DNA of 64,000 nucleotides from Chitinophagaceae bacterium UBA4857 (GCA_002399735.1 DHEF01000056.1:1-64000); one strand, 5' to 3'; counted from the stretch's first letter, positions 8,376 through 18,342 are shown. Numbers and translations are program-made. The notes: generated from the letters alone by a model not told the origin.

Positions 8376-9263
8376 ATGGCAAAATTATTATTTCTTATTG
8401 TTTTTATAAGTTGTACCACCTTACAAGCGCAAGATTATCCAAAACTTAAATTACTATCCGGTTATCAAACAACAACCTATTACAGCACCGGTGCCGATGC
8501 TAAAGCGAAAAGAATGGCGCAACAGCTTGATAATGTAATGGTCTTTTACCTCCAACATTTACAGTTTAAACCGGTAGTAACATTGCTTATACTTTCGCAG
8601 GATGATTGGGGGAACTTTACAAAGATGCCCGTTTACGGTATGCCACATTATACCAATAGTAAAACACTTATTGTTGCTGCCGAAGATAATAGCTATTGGA
8701 CAGGTATGGTGCCACCCGCTGATAAAATGCCAAAGGCCGTGGCACGCTTAATAAAAGATACTTATACTAATAAAAGTGGCAACCAAACCATAGAACCGTT
8801 TTTTGATTTATTGGCCATTCATGAACTCGGCCATGCTTATTACAACCAAGATAGCCTAAGTAGTCAACGTAGATGGTTAACGGAATTGTTTTGTAACATT
8901 TTATTGCATACTTACATTGCTGAAAAAGAACCACAATACTTACCTGTACTTACAGCTTTTCCGCAAATGGTAGTTACTACTACCAATAAAACAACATTAA
9001 AATACACCACCTTACAAGCGTTGGAAACCAACTACAATGACATCGGGCCTAATTACCTTGAAAATTATGGTTGGTACCAATGCCGCTGGCATGTAGCCGC
9101 CGAAAAAATATATGATGCCACAAAACTGGAAGGAATTAAAAAATTATATGTAGCACTAAATGCAAAAAATAAAAAACTTGACGATAAAGAATTAGCAGCT
9201 TTGTTACAAACAAAAGTACATACCAATATTGCAGATGTAATGCTGAAATGGGATAATGAGTAA
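8376..9263 (+). CDS. Secreted protein with HEXXH zinc-protease-like motif
   Basis: The 295-aa protein begins with a signal peptide (MAKLLFLIVFISCTTLQAQ), so it is exported. HELGH at residues 149-153, followed by E170 in WLTELF, matches the HEXXH...E arrangement of gluzincin metallopeptidases, so a zinc-dependent hydrolase is plausible. I do not recognise a named family. The rest of the protein shows a preceding beta-rich region (VVTLLILSQDDW) and a C-terminal helical part. It has no T9SS tail and no lipobox, suggesting a periplasmic location. It follows the suf operon but has its own -7 element, so a functional link is not implied. Confidence 0.7.
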   Translation: MAKLLFLIVFISCTTLQAQDYPKLKLLSGYQTTTYYSTGADAKAKRMAQQLDNVMVFYLQHLQFKPVVTLLILSQDDWGNFTKMPVYGMPHYTNSKTLIVAAEDNSYWTGMVPPADKMPKAVARLIKDTYTNKSGNQTIEPFFDLLAIHELGHAYYNQDSLSSQRRWLTELFCNILLHTYIAEKEPQYLPVLTAFPQMVVTTTNKTTLKYTTLQALETNYNDIGPNYLENYGWYQCRWHVAAEKIYDATKLEGIKKLYVALNAKNKKLDDKELAALLQTKVHTNIADVMLKWDNE

Positions 9264-9289
9264 TTTTAATAACAAAATAAATATTTAAC

Positions 9290-9345
9290 GGAACGATGAA
9301 GAGTGCGGAACAAAAGCTGACCTGTGTTACTGCTGCTGATTACCA
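9290..9345 (+). repeat. Dispersed intergenic repeat fragment
   Basis: A short degraded copy (AACGATGAAGAGTGCGGAAC, then TGTTACTGCTGCTGATTACC) of the family described elsewhere in this window. Confidence 0.5.
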
Positions 9346-9382
9346 TATAAAAATAACAAAGAATAATAAGTAGCGTAATAAA

Positions 9383-9412
9383 AAAGCAAGGTTACTTACA
9401 TAACCTTGCTTT
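9383..9412 (-). terminator. Terminator of the T9SS/surface-protein operon
   Basis: A 12-bp perfect stem (AAAGCAAGGTTA / TAACCTTGCTTT) with a 6-nt loop. On the minus strand it is followed by a T-run, downstream of the gene ending at 9447. Confidence 0.85.
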
Positions 9413-9446
9413 ATAATGGCCAAACCATCCAGCGTAAGTAGTTTAG

Positions 9447-10529
9447 TTATTTTACTACTTTAAAGCTTTCAACAACTTTGCTTTCGTTAATAATTGTTAT
9501 TATGTAAATGCCTTTTGCGTATCCGGACATATTTATCTGGTGTACGGATTGAAGCACTTTAATTGTTTCAATCAATTTACCATCGGCATGATGAATTTGT
9601 ATCAATGAATTAGCCCGTAATCCGTTAATGGTTGCTTTATCATTTACAACCGGGTTAGGGAATAATACGATTCTGTTATTACTACAAGTTGTTTTGAATT
9701 GTAACACCTTATTGCTATAACTATACGTACCATCAAGATCGATCATTTTTAAGCGGTAATACGCTACAGCTACATTTTGTGTAATGCTGGTTTGATAATT
9801 TCTAACACCAGGTGAAGCTAATGGCTGAACGGTTTTAATAGTGCTAAAGTCTATTCCGTTTTCGCTATACTCTACTTCAAAATGCGAGAATTTTGTTTCT
9901 AAACTTGTTGCCCAGTTTAAGTTAATATTACACCCATTAATCCCGCCCTCAAAAGATAGTAGCGTTACCGGAAGCAATGATTGTGACGAGGTAAACACAG
10001 AAGCAATATCATTAGAGACGTTATTAGTTGCTGCATCTGCAGGAGGTATTAATTCGAACACACCACCTATACTAAAATCTGCAATATTAGTACTTAGCGC
10101 AGTTACCACTACATTTATCTGAATGTCCATGGGAAGATTTGCATCGGTTATTCCCGGGAACTCTACACCTGGTGTTTGTATGGCACTGTATTCTTTTGTT
10201 ACATCATCATATGTTACATCAAAATAGTTTAGAAACGTACCCGAAATAGCTGCCAACCCGTTTGATGTAACAACTCCACCAATATGTGGTGCACATTTTT
10301 GTAGTTGAATAGTAAAGGTAATATTGTTGTCACCGATACCAGTAATAGGATCGTTACCATTATTTGTTAACTGATATATTAGCCTGAATTGATGTCCTAT
10401 ATTCATTAGTGGTAAATCATCGGCATGGATATATGCATCATCAACACCAGGCTCTGTTTCGGTTTGCGCAAATAAGGATGTATTTGTAATAACTAATAAT
10501 CCAATTAATGCTGTAAAAATTCTTTTCAT
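9447..10529 (-). CDS. Secreted protein with T9SS type A sorting domain
   Basis: The 360-aa protein has an N-terminal signal peptide (MKRIFTALIGLLVITNTSLFAQ) and ends with a type IX secretion sorting domain (LFPNPVVNDKATI, then GYAKGIYIITI and VESFKVVK). It should therefore cross the outer membrane and be anchored or released there. Residues 25-190 form an unrecognised beta-rich domain. Residues about 190-280 form the fibronectin-like module that often precedes the tail (LPVTLLSFEG...NLNWATSLETKFSHFEVEYS). It lies 11 nt downstream of the 1687-aa surface protein, which has no obvious tail of its own, so the two may act together. Confidence 0.88.
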   Translation of the reverse strand: MKRIFTALIGLLVITNTSLFAQTETEPGVDDAYIHADDLPLMNIGHQFRLIYQLTNNGNDPITGIGDNNITFTIQLQKCAPHIGGVVTSNGLAAISGTFLNYFDVTYDDVTKEYSAIQTPGVEFPGITDANLPMDIQINVVVTALSTNIADFSIGGVFELIPPADAATNNVSNDIASVFTSSQSLLPVTLLSFEGGINGCNINLNWATSLETKFSHFEVEYSENGIDFSTIKTVQPLASPGVRNYQTSITQNVAVAYYRLKMIDLDGTYSYSNKVLQFKTTCSNNRIVLFPNPVVNDKATINGLRANSLIQIHHADGKLIETIKVLQSVHQINMSGYAKGIYIITIINESKVVESFKVVK

Positions 10530-10540
10530 AAGTATAAAGA

Positions 10541-13500
10541 TTAATTGTGAGTGTATGGGATTGAAGTTGCCGTTGAATTGTTTAAGTTATTCTCCTCTCT
10601 ACCACTACCAGCTATAATTGTAGTAGTTAAATTTATTCGTCCGTTTGCTTGTCCCGGAGTAAATACACCTGTTAAACCAAATGAAAGATTTCCATTTGCC
10701 GCTATAATTGCAGAAGTTGTAAGAATGTAATAGCCTTGATTGGAGGTAGTATCAAATGTCCAGTTTGAATTTTGTACCGGTATTCCGTCAACCAATACAG
10801 CAGCCTGTGTAAAATTCAGCACTATATTTTTGTGCTTAGCCAGATACACTGTAATTAAACCACTGGTTGATACATTATTCACTTCGTTTAAACGCACTAC
10901 TACATTTACATTTGTGGTTCCGCGAATAACAGATGGTGTAAACGTAAGAATAGGTGTTAAATCGGGCACTTCACGTACAACAATATACAGAGTAGCTTGT
11001 GCGGACGCCTGCGGTGTTCCATTATCAAGTACAGTATATGGCACAACAATGGTGCCTGCATACCCTTGTTCGGCTGTGAATATATATGAACCGGATGCCA
11101 GTAATTGTACCCTGCCTTTTCCGGCTATAACTGTATCTTTTGTTACAACGGTTAAGGTATTACCCTCCACATCTATATCATTTGCTAATAAACCATTTGC
11201 AGCACTAACGGTTAGTCTGGCTCCTTTTCCAACACTTAACAAATCATCCGATGCAGTTACAGAATTAGGTACGTTATCAGGATAAACATCTACAACAACA
11301 AAGGTTGTGGCACATTGAGGGGTAGGCTGATTATCACAAACAGTATAACGGATAGTATCTCTCCCCACAAAACCAACAGCCGGTGTGTAATTTATTACTC
11401 CTGTAGCAGGGTTAACAGTAGTTGTACCGCCATAATAACTATTGCCGGTGTTACCACCATTCAAATCGGTAATAACAACACTTGATTTAACTAACGTAAA
11501 TCCTGAAGTAGCTACCCTGTCATTGGCTAAAACATTTATGTTAACAGCCTCATCCTGTTTTGTTGCAGCAACATCTGTAGTAACAATCGGTGTATTAGAT
11601 ACACCCACTGAAAAATCTTTAACGGTTATGCTTAAAGTTTCTAATGGACAATCGGTTTGTCCTGCATCCCTACATACCGGGACACTATACTCATATACTC
11701 CCGGCACACTTGCTACAAAACTATAAGTACCATCGGTATTTAGGTTTAGTGTAGTTCCTGCAGGATATGATCCTTTAGGTATCGGTGTTCCGTAAAGTGG
11801 ACTACCATTAGGGAAATTATCGTTCGAGCCAACATTTCCATCTACCTGCATACCAACAATGGCAGTGTTTACATCAGGTAATGAGTGTATTTGTTTGTAA
11901 TTAACCAATAGATAAAGTGTAGCCTTACTTGTAGTGGCAGTATTGTTAACATCGTAAGCCGTATAAGGAACGGCTACAGTGCCTACAAACCCGGGGGCGG
12001 GTATAAACATGTAACTACCATCACTATTAATAACAACATTACCTACTCCTGCAATAGTTGTATCCAGTGGCTGAATAGCCAGACTTCCGGTTCCAACATA
12101 GGTATCATTTACTAATACACCATCGGCTGCAATAACACTTATTGCGGTATTAACACCAGTACTATAAAAATCATCAGCAGCAGTAATTACATTAGCAGCT
12201 CCCGGAGGCAAAACTCTTATTATCTGATATGCCCATCCGCATTCCGGTACAGGCGCATTGTTACAGATTGTATACCTGATAGTATCAACACCTACAAAGT
12301 TTACCGGAGGTGTATAGGTTACATTACCTGTCGCCGTATTAATTGTTGCAGTACCACCGGCAGCTGTATTACCTGCTGCAGCACCATTTAAATCAGTTAA
12401 TTCCATACCGGCAGGTAAAAATAGGTAACCATTGTTTCCGGCCCAATCATTTTCAAGTGAAGCAATGGTTACCTGTGTGTTGTAGCTGGTTACAGCGATA
12501 TCGGTATTTACAACGAGAGCGTTTGTTGCGTCGACCGCATTATCTTGTACAGTAATTGTTAATAATTCCAGTTTACAATTATCTGTACTGCCCGGGGCAC
12601 AAACTGAAATATAAAACTGATAAACACCGGGAACAGTTGCCGTAAATGTATAAGTACCATCGGACTGAACTACGGGCAATGCGGCAGATGGATTTGTTGT
12701 TCCAGCAGGAACAGTTATTGTTCCGCCATATGTTGATCCGGGTAAAACTTTATCATTTGTACTTATATTGCCGGTAATTGTCTGGTTAAGCAACCCTACA
12801 TTAATATCTGGTTGGCTAATATTACAATTAAGGGAACCACCAACGGTAACTGTGCGGACATCTACATAAGCGCCAAATACATCTACATATTGATCGAGTG
12901 CTGTTACCAATGATCCAACAGTAATTTTTATTTCGTCAAATGGTAATGTTGTGTAAAAACCGGGAATGTAAACTTCATTACCCGACCCTAGCAATTGAAC
13001 AAGTACTGCTAAGTCAATTAAACCGCCTCCTGATCTGGATTCCTGGAAAACACCATTATTAAAAGTAGAAATAGTAAGATAAGGAAAGAGTCCGGCCGCC
13101 ACTATAAAGCTGTTCTTTCTAATTTGAAAACCTGCAAACGTACCTGTTGGATAAGTGTAAGCTGGTGTAGCAACTGAAAGCGAGTTAGTAGCTAAGCCTG
13201 TTACCGTGTTGTACAAACGGGCATAATCATTAGTTGCAGCCGAAACTGCATCCCATGGGCCATTTACTGTACATCCAACACAAGCACCGCCTCTTAGTCC
13301 TGTTTCTGCTGCATTAATAACAGCACCATGTACCGTGTTGCTTAACAATCCATTGGTATTACACTCTACAACTCTCGCACAACTGCGTTGTATATATGCC
13401 TGGTACACTAAAATAGTTCCCAGGTTAAGCCCTACTGTATTTTCAATGTTAAGCTGAACTTCATCAAATTCAACTGGACTAACAATGCCTACAATTTGTC

Positions 13501-15604
13501 TGTTAGGGCCACCGGTTAATATAGAGCTACCTGCTCCTACCAGTAATGAAGTAGATGTTCCCGAATGTACCCTGCTGCCATTATTATATAAGTCGATAGT
13601 TATACGTCCTATTACATCAGCCGATAATAATGCGGCTGATTCAATATCAAAGCCTGCAAAAGAACCAATGGGATAAGTATCCAATGCATCAGCAACTGAT
13701 AAACTTGCTTTTGAACCTACTGCCGCCGCCAGAATAATACTTGCAGGTTGTGTGGTAGTGCCATTAATTATGTTTTCTGCATTATTTATCTGGCAACCTA
13801 CACAGGCTGTACCTTCAATACCGGTTCTAAGGCCGTTTATGTATACCGGCAGGTCGGGATTTTGCATAGACACTAAACCATTACAAGGTGGTTCTGCCTC
13901 GCAAAACTCTTTTAGTACCGCACCATAAATTCTGGTAGTACCAATATTAGCGTTTATTACTGAGCTAAATATAATTTTAACTCCATCAAAAGGCAGAGTA
14001 GGAATAAATCCAACTGTTTGCCTGCCAAAACCATTTAATATACTAGTTTGTGCCGATAATAGCCCGGAAGTTGATGTTGCCGTTTGTTGCACTACTCCGT
14101 TCAATAAGGTTGCAACGGTTACGCCATTTAAGGCATTTACACCTAATAAATTCGGACTTTCAATATCAAACCCAGCAAACACAGGAGTACTGGTGTTATA
14201 AATTGTTGACCCGTTACTTACAGCATAAGCAGCAGTTGAGCCTACATTAGTTGGTAACACAACTTGTGTATAGTTTGTTAAACTGGCATCAATCGCATTA
14301 TTAGCATCAACAATATTACAGTTTACACAGGCAACAGCATTAATGCCGGTATGCCTTCCATCTACAAAAACAGGGTATTTATCTTCCGTTAAATGAACAG
14401 GTGTATTACAGCTTAATGCATCTCCGGCACAGAATCTTTTTACCACAGCATCATACACATGTACCGGGTTAGAACCGGCCGCTACAGAATTATTCAACGT
14501 AAATTTTATTTCATCAAAACTTAAGTTGGTTTTAAAACCGGTTACAAATTTTCCTCCGGTAGAAAATACGCCACCACTGGCTAATGCAGCATTAAAAAGT
14601 ACTTCATCACGTTTTACACCGTTTAAATAAGTTGCTATCGTATAATAGGTACCTAGCTGTACATTTAATGTTCGCTGCATATCAATTTCAAAGCCGGCAT
14701 ACATACCTGCCGGATACACCGTTTTGGTATTTTTTACACCAATTGATGCGGTTGCACTTAACGATGCGAGAATATTAACTGTTGCAAAAGTGTTATTATC
14801 ATTATCAATTACATAGTCAGGATTACTTATAGCACAGTTAACACAGGCACCGCTAACATTAATACCGGTATTGGCAGGATTAACAATTACAGGGTATGCC
14901 GGTGCTTGCCAACGTATTAATTCATTACATGGTTGGCTTGCAGGTAATACAGCTTCAGTGCAAAATTTTTCTACAAATACCTGGTGTACCTCAGTTGCAG
15001 CAATCTTAACACTAAGACCGGTATTCTGTTCAATCATAATTCTATCAAAAGGCTTTGTCGTTAATAAGGATATTTTATTTAGTCCTGTAGTATTAATTAA
15101 ACCTACAGATAAAAGGCCATTACCAACACTTGCCTCCTCTTGTAGCACAGTTCCAAGATATGTTTTAACCGTAAAGGCTTCAAATACTGATAAAGAAAGT
15201 AAGTCTGCATTTCTTATAATTGCCCCGGCATAATAACCTGCAGGAATAATACCATTTCCTAATTGAATGGTAGTACGTAAACCTCCCGCTAATGCGGCTA
15301 CATATGTCATTGTCCCAACAGTAGCCGGATTATTATCGATCACATTTCCAGGATCATTAACACTACCCACTACAGCTCCAAAAGCACCTGTCCATGGTAC
15401 AAATACCAATGGGTTTGGATCCATATCACCTGTTACAACCGAAGCCGATAAGGTTCCATTGTTCACATATGGAGTAATAACATTACACCCCAAAAGGTTT
15501 TCGTTAATATTCTGGGCAAAAAGATTTTGTTTAAAAACTAAGAGAAAAAAAAGTAAAAAGCCGTAGTTAACACAGCTTTTGGCAGTGCGTAAAAATAGAT
15601 TCAT
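10541..15604 (-). CDS. Giant repetitive secreted protein with CVxC repeats and tandem Ig/cadherin-like modules
   Basis: The 1687-aa protein has a signal peptide (FLLFFLLVFKQNLFAQ). After one divergent unit (about residues 35-220) come four units of about 174 residues, each with an ACVNC or ACVGC motif (near residues 253, 427, 601 and 776) and a conserved core of the AGFDI, LNG, PFDEIK type. Residues about 925-1230 and 1233-1545 are two copies of a three-domain module with cadherin-like/Big_9 features (TYTFTATVPGVYQF, NYTPPVNFVGVDTIRYT, GVLVNDTYV). The C-terminal 140 residues resemble a DUF11-like beta domain and show no obvious T9SS tail. I infer a cell-surface adhesin or structural protein. 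The 174-aa unit is not one I can name. Confidence 0.85.
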   Translation of the reverse strand: MNLFLRTAKSCVNYGFLLFFLLVFKQNLFAQNINENLLGCNVITPYVNNGTLSASVVTGDMDPNPLVFVPWTGAFGAVVGSVNDPGNVIDNNPATVGTMTYVAALAGGLRTTIQLGNGIIPAGYYAGAIIRNADLLSLSVFEAFTVKTYLGTVLQEEASVGNGLLSVGLINTTGLNKISLLTTKPFDRIMIEQNTGLSVKIAATEVHQVFVEKFCTEAVLPASQPCNELIRWQAPAYPVIVNPANTGINVSGACVNCAISNPDYVIDNDNNTFATVNILASLSATASIGVKNTKTVYPAGMYAGFEIDMQRTLNVQLGTYYTIATYLNGVKRDEVLFNAALASGGVFSTGGKFVTGFKTNLSFDEIKFTLNNSVAAGSNPVHVYDAVVKRFCAGDALSCNTPVHLTEDKYPVFVDGRHTGINAVACVNCNIVDANNAIDASLTNYTQVVLPTNVGSTAAYAVSNGSTIYNTSTPVFAGFDIESPNLLGVNALNGVTVATLLNGVVQQTATSTSGLLSAQTSILNGFGRQTVGFIPTLPFDGVKIIFSSVINANIGTTRIYGAVLKEFCEAEPPCNGLVSMQNPDLPVYINGLRTGIEGTACVGCQINNAENIINGTTTQPASIILAAAVGSKASLSVADALDTYPIGSFAGFDIESAALLSADVIGRITIDLYNNGSRVHSGTSTSLLVGAGSSILTGGPNRQIVGIVSPVEFDEVQLNIENTVGLNLGTILVYQAYIQRSCARVVECNTNGLLSNTVHGAVINAAETGLRGGACVGCTVNGPWDAVSAATNDYARLYNTVTGLATNSLSVATPAYTYPTGTFAGFQIRKNSFIVAAGLFPYLTISTFNNGVFQESRSGGGLIDLAVLVQLLGSGNEVYIPGFYTTLPFDEIKITVGSLVTALDQYVDVFGAYVDVRTVTVGGSLNCNISQPDINVGLLNQTITGNISTNDKVLPGSTYGGTITVPAGTTNPSAALPVVQSDGTYTFTATVPGVYQFYISVCAPGSTDNCKLELLTITVQDNAVDATNALVVNTDIAVTSYNTQVTIASLENDWAGNNGYLFLPAGMELTDLNGAAAGNTAAGGTATINTATGNVTYTPPVNFVGVDTIRYTICNNAPVPECGWAYQIIRVLPPGAANVITAADDFYSTGVNTAISVIAADGVLVNDTYVGTGSLAIQPLDTTIAGVGNVVINSDGSYMFIPAPGFVGTVAVPYTAYDVNNTATTSKATLYLLVNYKQIHSLPDVNTAIVGMQVDGNVGSNDNFPNGSPLYGTPIPKGSYPAGTTLNLNTDGTYSFVASVPGVYEYSVPVCRDAGQTDCPLETLSITVKDFSVGVSNTPIVTTDVAATKQDEAVNINVLANDRVATSGFTLVKSSVVITDLNGGNTGNSYYGGTTTVNPATGVINYTPAVGFVGRDTIRYTVCDNQPTPQCATTFVVVDVYPDNVPNSVTASDDLLSVGKGARLTVSAANGLLANDIDVEGNTLTVVTKDTVIAGKGRVQLLASGSYIFTAEQGYAGTIVVPYTVLDNGTPQASAQATLYIVVREVPDLTPILTFTPSVIRGTTNVNVVVRLNEVNNVSTSGLITVYLAKHKNIVLNFTQAAVLVDGIPVQNSNWTFDTTSNQGYYILTTSAIIAANGNLSFGLTGVFTPGQANGRINLTTTIIAGSGREENNLNNSTATSIPYTHN

Positions 15605-16091
15605 AAGAGGAAGTTTTCATTAAGTTAATTGGTAAAAGTTCAGGTACTTTTTATAGGTGCAACACGGAAAAAGGGCAAATCTTTATTAAATCTATAAAAT
15701 GAAAATTGCAGAAAAAAAATAATGACAAACAAATTTAAAAACTAGGTAATACACTTTAAATGCAAATAAGTAAAATCACTTAAAAAATTATAACACTTAT
15801 ATTTTCTGTTATACAAACTACTATACACATACTCATATACGTTATTTTTTTTCAAATTAAGCTTACTATTACTTACATTATCTTATGTCAGCTAAAGTGA
15901 AATGTTTTATAAAAATTTATTAAATCTCCATACAAAATTTCAGCAAATACTTGTTAAATATCTTAACAACAAAAATGCCAACTCAGTAAAATTCAGTTCA
16001 TTTGTAATAAGTTATTTTATTCTAAAAATTGTATAATGAATTACCATTATTTGCTACAGGTATATTTCCTTACTTTTGAAAAAATTTTAAA
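15605..16091. other. AT-rich divergent intergenic region
   Basis: No gene or repeat copy is visible in these 487 nt. The region separates the giant surface-protein gene (minus) from the small membrane-protein gene (plus) and must carry both promoters. The plus promoter is clear at 16050-16078. On the minus strand a TAAATTTG box lies at 15730-15737, but it lacks a well-spaced -33 element. Confidence 0.5.
16050..16078 (+). promoter_or_regulatory. Bacteroidota-type promoter
   Basis: TTTG at 16050-16053 and TACTTTTG at 16071-16078 with 17 nt between them match the -33/-7 arrangement; the ATG follows at 16092. Confidence 0.65.
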
Positions 16092-16625
16092 ATGGACATA
16101 ATTACTGTTACAATTATTCTTTCCGGCTTAGCATTAATTGTTAGTACAATTACCATGGTTTTTGTAATACAATTAAAGGCACAGAACCCTGTCCCTGCTG
16201 TTGAACCGCCTTTACCTTCCTCTGCAAATCAGTTTACATCAAGTCCATTACAATTACAGGCATATGAAAGGTTAGTAATGCTTACCGAAAGAATAGCTAT
16301 ACCTCATCTTATAAATCGTTTAAATTTATCAGGCGCATCAGCTAATGATATGCGTACACTATTAATAGAAAACACTAAGCAGGAATACGAGTACAATTCT
16401 TCACAACAGATATATGTAAGCCAACAAGCCTGGGAAGCGGTTCGTAATTTTAAAGACCAAAACATTACCCTGATTAACCGCATAGCCGGCACTTTACCGC
16501 CGGAAGCATCAGGGTACGATCTTAATAAAAAAATATTAGAGGCATTGGTAACTCAAAACTTATCCGATGTACATAACCTGGTTTTAGAAGCCTTAAATTT
16601 TGAAGCCAAAAGATTAATGAAGTAA
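16092..16625 (+). CDS. Conserved Bacteroidota single-pass membrane protein, function unknown
   Basis: The 177-aa protein has one N-terminal membrane helix (residues about 3-28, VTIILSGLALIVSTITMVFV), a short Pro-rich linker, and a mostly helical cytoplasmic domain (YERLVMLTERIAIPHLINRL, then QQIYVSQQAWEAVRNFKDQN, then a C-terminal helix). I recognise it as a widely shared Bacteroidota hypothetical protein without a known role. It is 153 nt upstream of the mutase gene and could be cotranscribed with it, although the spacer contains repeat-derived, GC-richer sequence. Confidence 0.75.
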   Translation: MDIITVTIILSGLALIVSTITMVFVIQLKAQNPVPAVEPPLPSSANQFTSSPLQLQAYERLVMLTERIAIPHLINRLNLSGASANDMRTLLIENTKQEYEYNSSQQIYVSQQAWEAVRNFKDQNITLINRIAGTLPPEASGYDLNKKILEALVTQNLSDVHNLVLEALNFEAKRLMK

Positions 16626-16634
16626 TTTTATGGG

Positions 16635-16755
16635 GTGCCCCTACGGGTCGGGCTGTACGCTGTATCTTTTGCCCTGCGCTGCCATTGGCCAACGCTTCGC
16701 AAAAGTATGCCGCTTCCATCCCTCACCCGCTTACGCCAAAATAGTACACGATCAA
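16635..16755. repeat. Repeat-derived spacer
   Basis: GC-richer intergenic block (GGGGTGCCCCTACGGGTCGG, then TTGCCCTGCGCTGCC) unlike its AT-rich surroundings. It resembles the degraded repeat spacers elsewhere in the window but lacks the clearest cores, so the assignment is weak. Confidence 0.35.
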
Positions 16756-16777
16756 TCAAACGAAGAACGCCTTTTAT

Positions 16778-18328
16778 ATGAAAAAATTTACTGACAGTGG
16801 CATAGAAATAAAACAACTGTATGATAAAAACGATGAGTTAAAAACGGAACCTGCTACACCCGGAGATTTCCCTTTTACCCGTGGCGTACAACCCGATATG
16901 TACCGCGGTCGTTTATGGACCATGCGTCAGTATGCTGGTTTTTCAACCGCCGAAGAAAGTAATAAACGTTACCATTATTTATTAAGCCAGGGTGTTAGCG
17001 GCTTAAGTGTAGCCTTTGATTTACCAACGCAAATTGGTTACGATAGCGATCATGCATTATCAGAAGGTGAAGTAGGTAAAGTAGGCGTAGCTATTGATAG
17101 TATCGAGGATATGCAAACCTTGTTTCAAGGTATTAAGTTGGAGGATGTATCCACCTCCATGACAATCAATGCCACAGGTTTTATCCTACTTTCTTTTTAT
17201 GTAGCACTAGCCAAACAACAAGGCGCCGATCTTAAAAAAATATCCGGCACCATACAAAACGATATTTTAAAAGAGTATGCGGCAAGAGGTACTTATATCT
17301 ATCCACCCAAACCATCCATGCGCATTATTACCGATATATTTGAATGGTGCGGTAACGAAGTACCCAAGTGGAACACTATTTCTATCAGCGGCTATCATAT
17401 TCGTGAAGCAGGAAGCACTGCGGTACAGGAAATAGCTTTTACATTAAGCAATGGTAAAGCCTATGTAAAAGCGGCGATAGCTAAAGGTCTTGATATTAAT
17501 GTATTTGGTAAGCGACTGTCTTTTTTCTTCAATGCGCATAATAACTTATTTGAAGAAGTTGCCAAGTTTAGAGCAGCCCGTAAAATGTGGGCACAAATAA
17601 TGAAAGACCTTGGCGCTACCGATCCCAAAGCCATGATGCTTCGTTTTCATACACAAACCGGTGGCAGTACATTAACGGCGCAACAACCGCTTAATAATAT
17701 TTCCAGAGTAACCATACAAACTTTGTCGGCAGTATTAGGTGGTACACAATCATTACATACCAATGGTTATGATGAGGCTCTAAGTTTACCTACGGAAGAA
17801 GCAGCCCGTATAGCCTTACGTACCCAACAAATTGTAGCTTTTGAAAGTGGCGCACCAGATACGGTTGACCCATTAGCTGGCTCCTATTTTGTAGAAGCCT
17901 TAACACAAGAAGTAGAAAATGCGGCTTGGGATTTAATAAATAAAATTGATGCCATGGGTGGCAGCGTTTCGGCTATTGAAGAAGGGTTTATTCAAGACGA
18001 AATTGCCCGCAGTGCTTACGAATACCAAAAACAAATTGAAACCGGCGAAAAAATAATTGTAGGTGTAAATAAATTTCAGGTACAACGGGAAGATCCTATT
18101 CCGGGTTTTAAAATTGACGATTCTATTCGCAGTTTACAAACAAATAAATTAGAGCAATTAAAAGCCGGTCGTAATCCTGCAAAAGTTGATCAGTGTTTAC
18201 AATATATAAATGATAAAGCCACCAGCGGCGAAAACATTATGCCATCGGTGGTAGAAGCAGTAGAAAACAAATGTACACTTGGTGAAATTGCTAATACTTT
18301 ACGAGAAGTTTTTGGCGAGTATAAATAA
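16778..18328 (+). CDS. Methylmalonyl-CoA mutase family protein, catalytic subunit without B12 domain
   Basis: This adenosylcobalamin-dependent acyl-CoA mutase has only the catalytic barrel (516 aa); the C-terminal B12-binding DxHxxG domain of full-length mutases is absent and must come from another subunit. TRGVQPDMYRGRLWTMRQY and LSVAFDLPTQIGYDSDH are family signatures. Residues aligning with the methylmalonyl-CoA mutase specificity pair are present: Y52 in RQYAGFS and R170 in ARGTYIYPP, with H207 in SGYHIREAG. This argues for methylmalonyl-CoA rather than isobutyryl-CoA as substrate. No small subunit or MeaB-type chaperone is nearby. The pathway would link propionate or odd-chain catabolism with succinyl-CoA. 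Confidence 0.88.
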   Translation: MKKFTDSGIEIKQLYDKNDELKTEPATPGDFPFTRGVQPDMYRGRLWTMRQYAGFSTAEESNKRYHYLLSQGVSGLSVAFDLPTQIGYDSDHALSEGEVGKVGVAIDSIEDMQTLFQGIKLEDVSTSMTINATGFILLSFYVALAKQQGADLKKISGTIQNDILKEYAARGTYIYPPKPSMRIITDIFEWCGNEVPKWNTISISGYHIREAGSTAVQEIAFTLSNGKAYVKAAIAKGLDINVFGKRLSFFFNAHNNLFEEVAKFRAARKMWAQIMKDLGATDPKAMMLRFHTQTGGSTLTAQQPLNNISRVTIQTLSAVLGGTQSLHTNGYDEALSLPTEEAARIALRTQQIVAFESGAPDTVDPLAGSYFVEALTQEVENAAWDLINKIDAMGGSVSAIEEGFIQDEIARSAYEYQKQIETGEKIIVGVNKFQVQREDPIPGFKIDDSIRSLQTNKLEQLKAGRNPAKVDQCLQYINDKATSGENIMPSVVEAVENKCTLGEIANTLREVFGEYK

Positions 18329-18342
18329 TTATTACGATACAT

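Noticed and set aside
10740..11285. Long plus-strand frames inside the giant surface-protein gene
   Set aside because: The opposite strand encodes a continuous 1687-aa protein with signal peptide and regular domain repeats; the plus-strand frames are antisense shadows of Thr/Val-rich codons.
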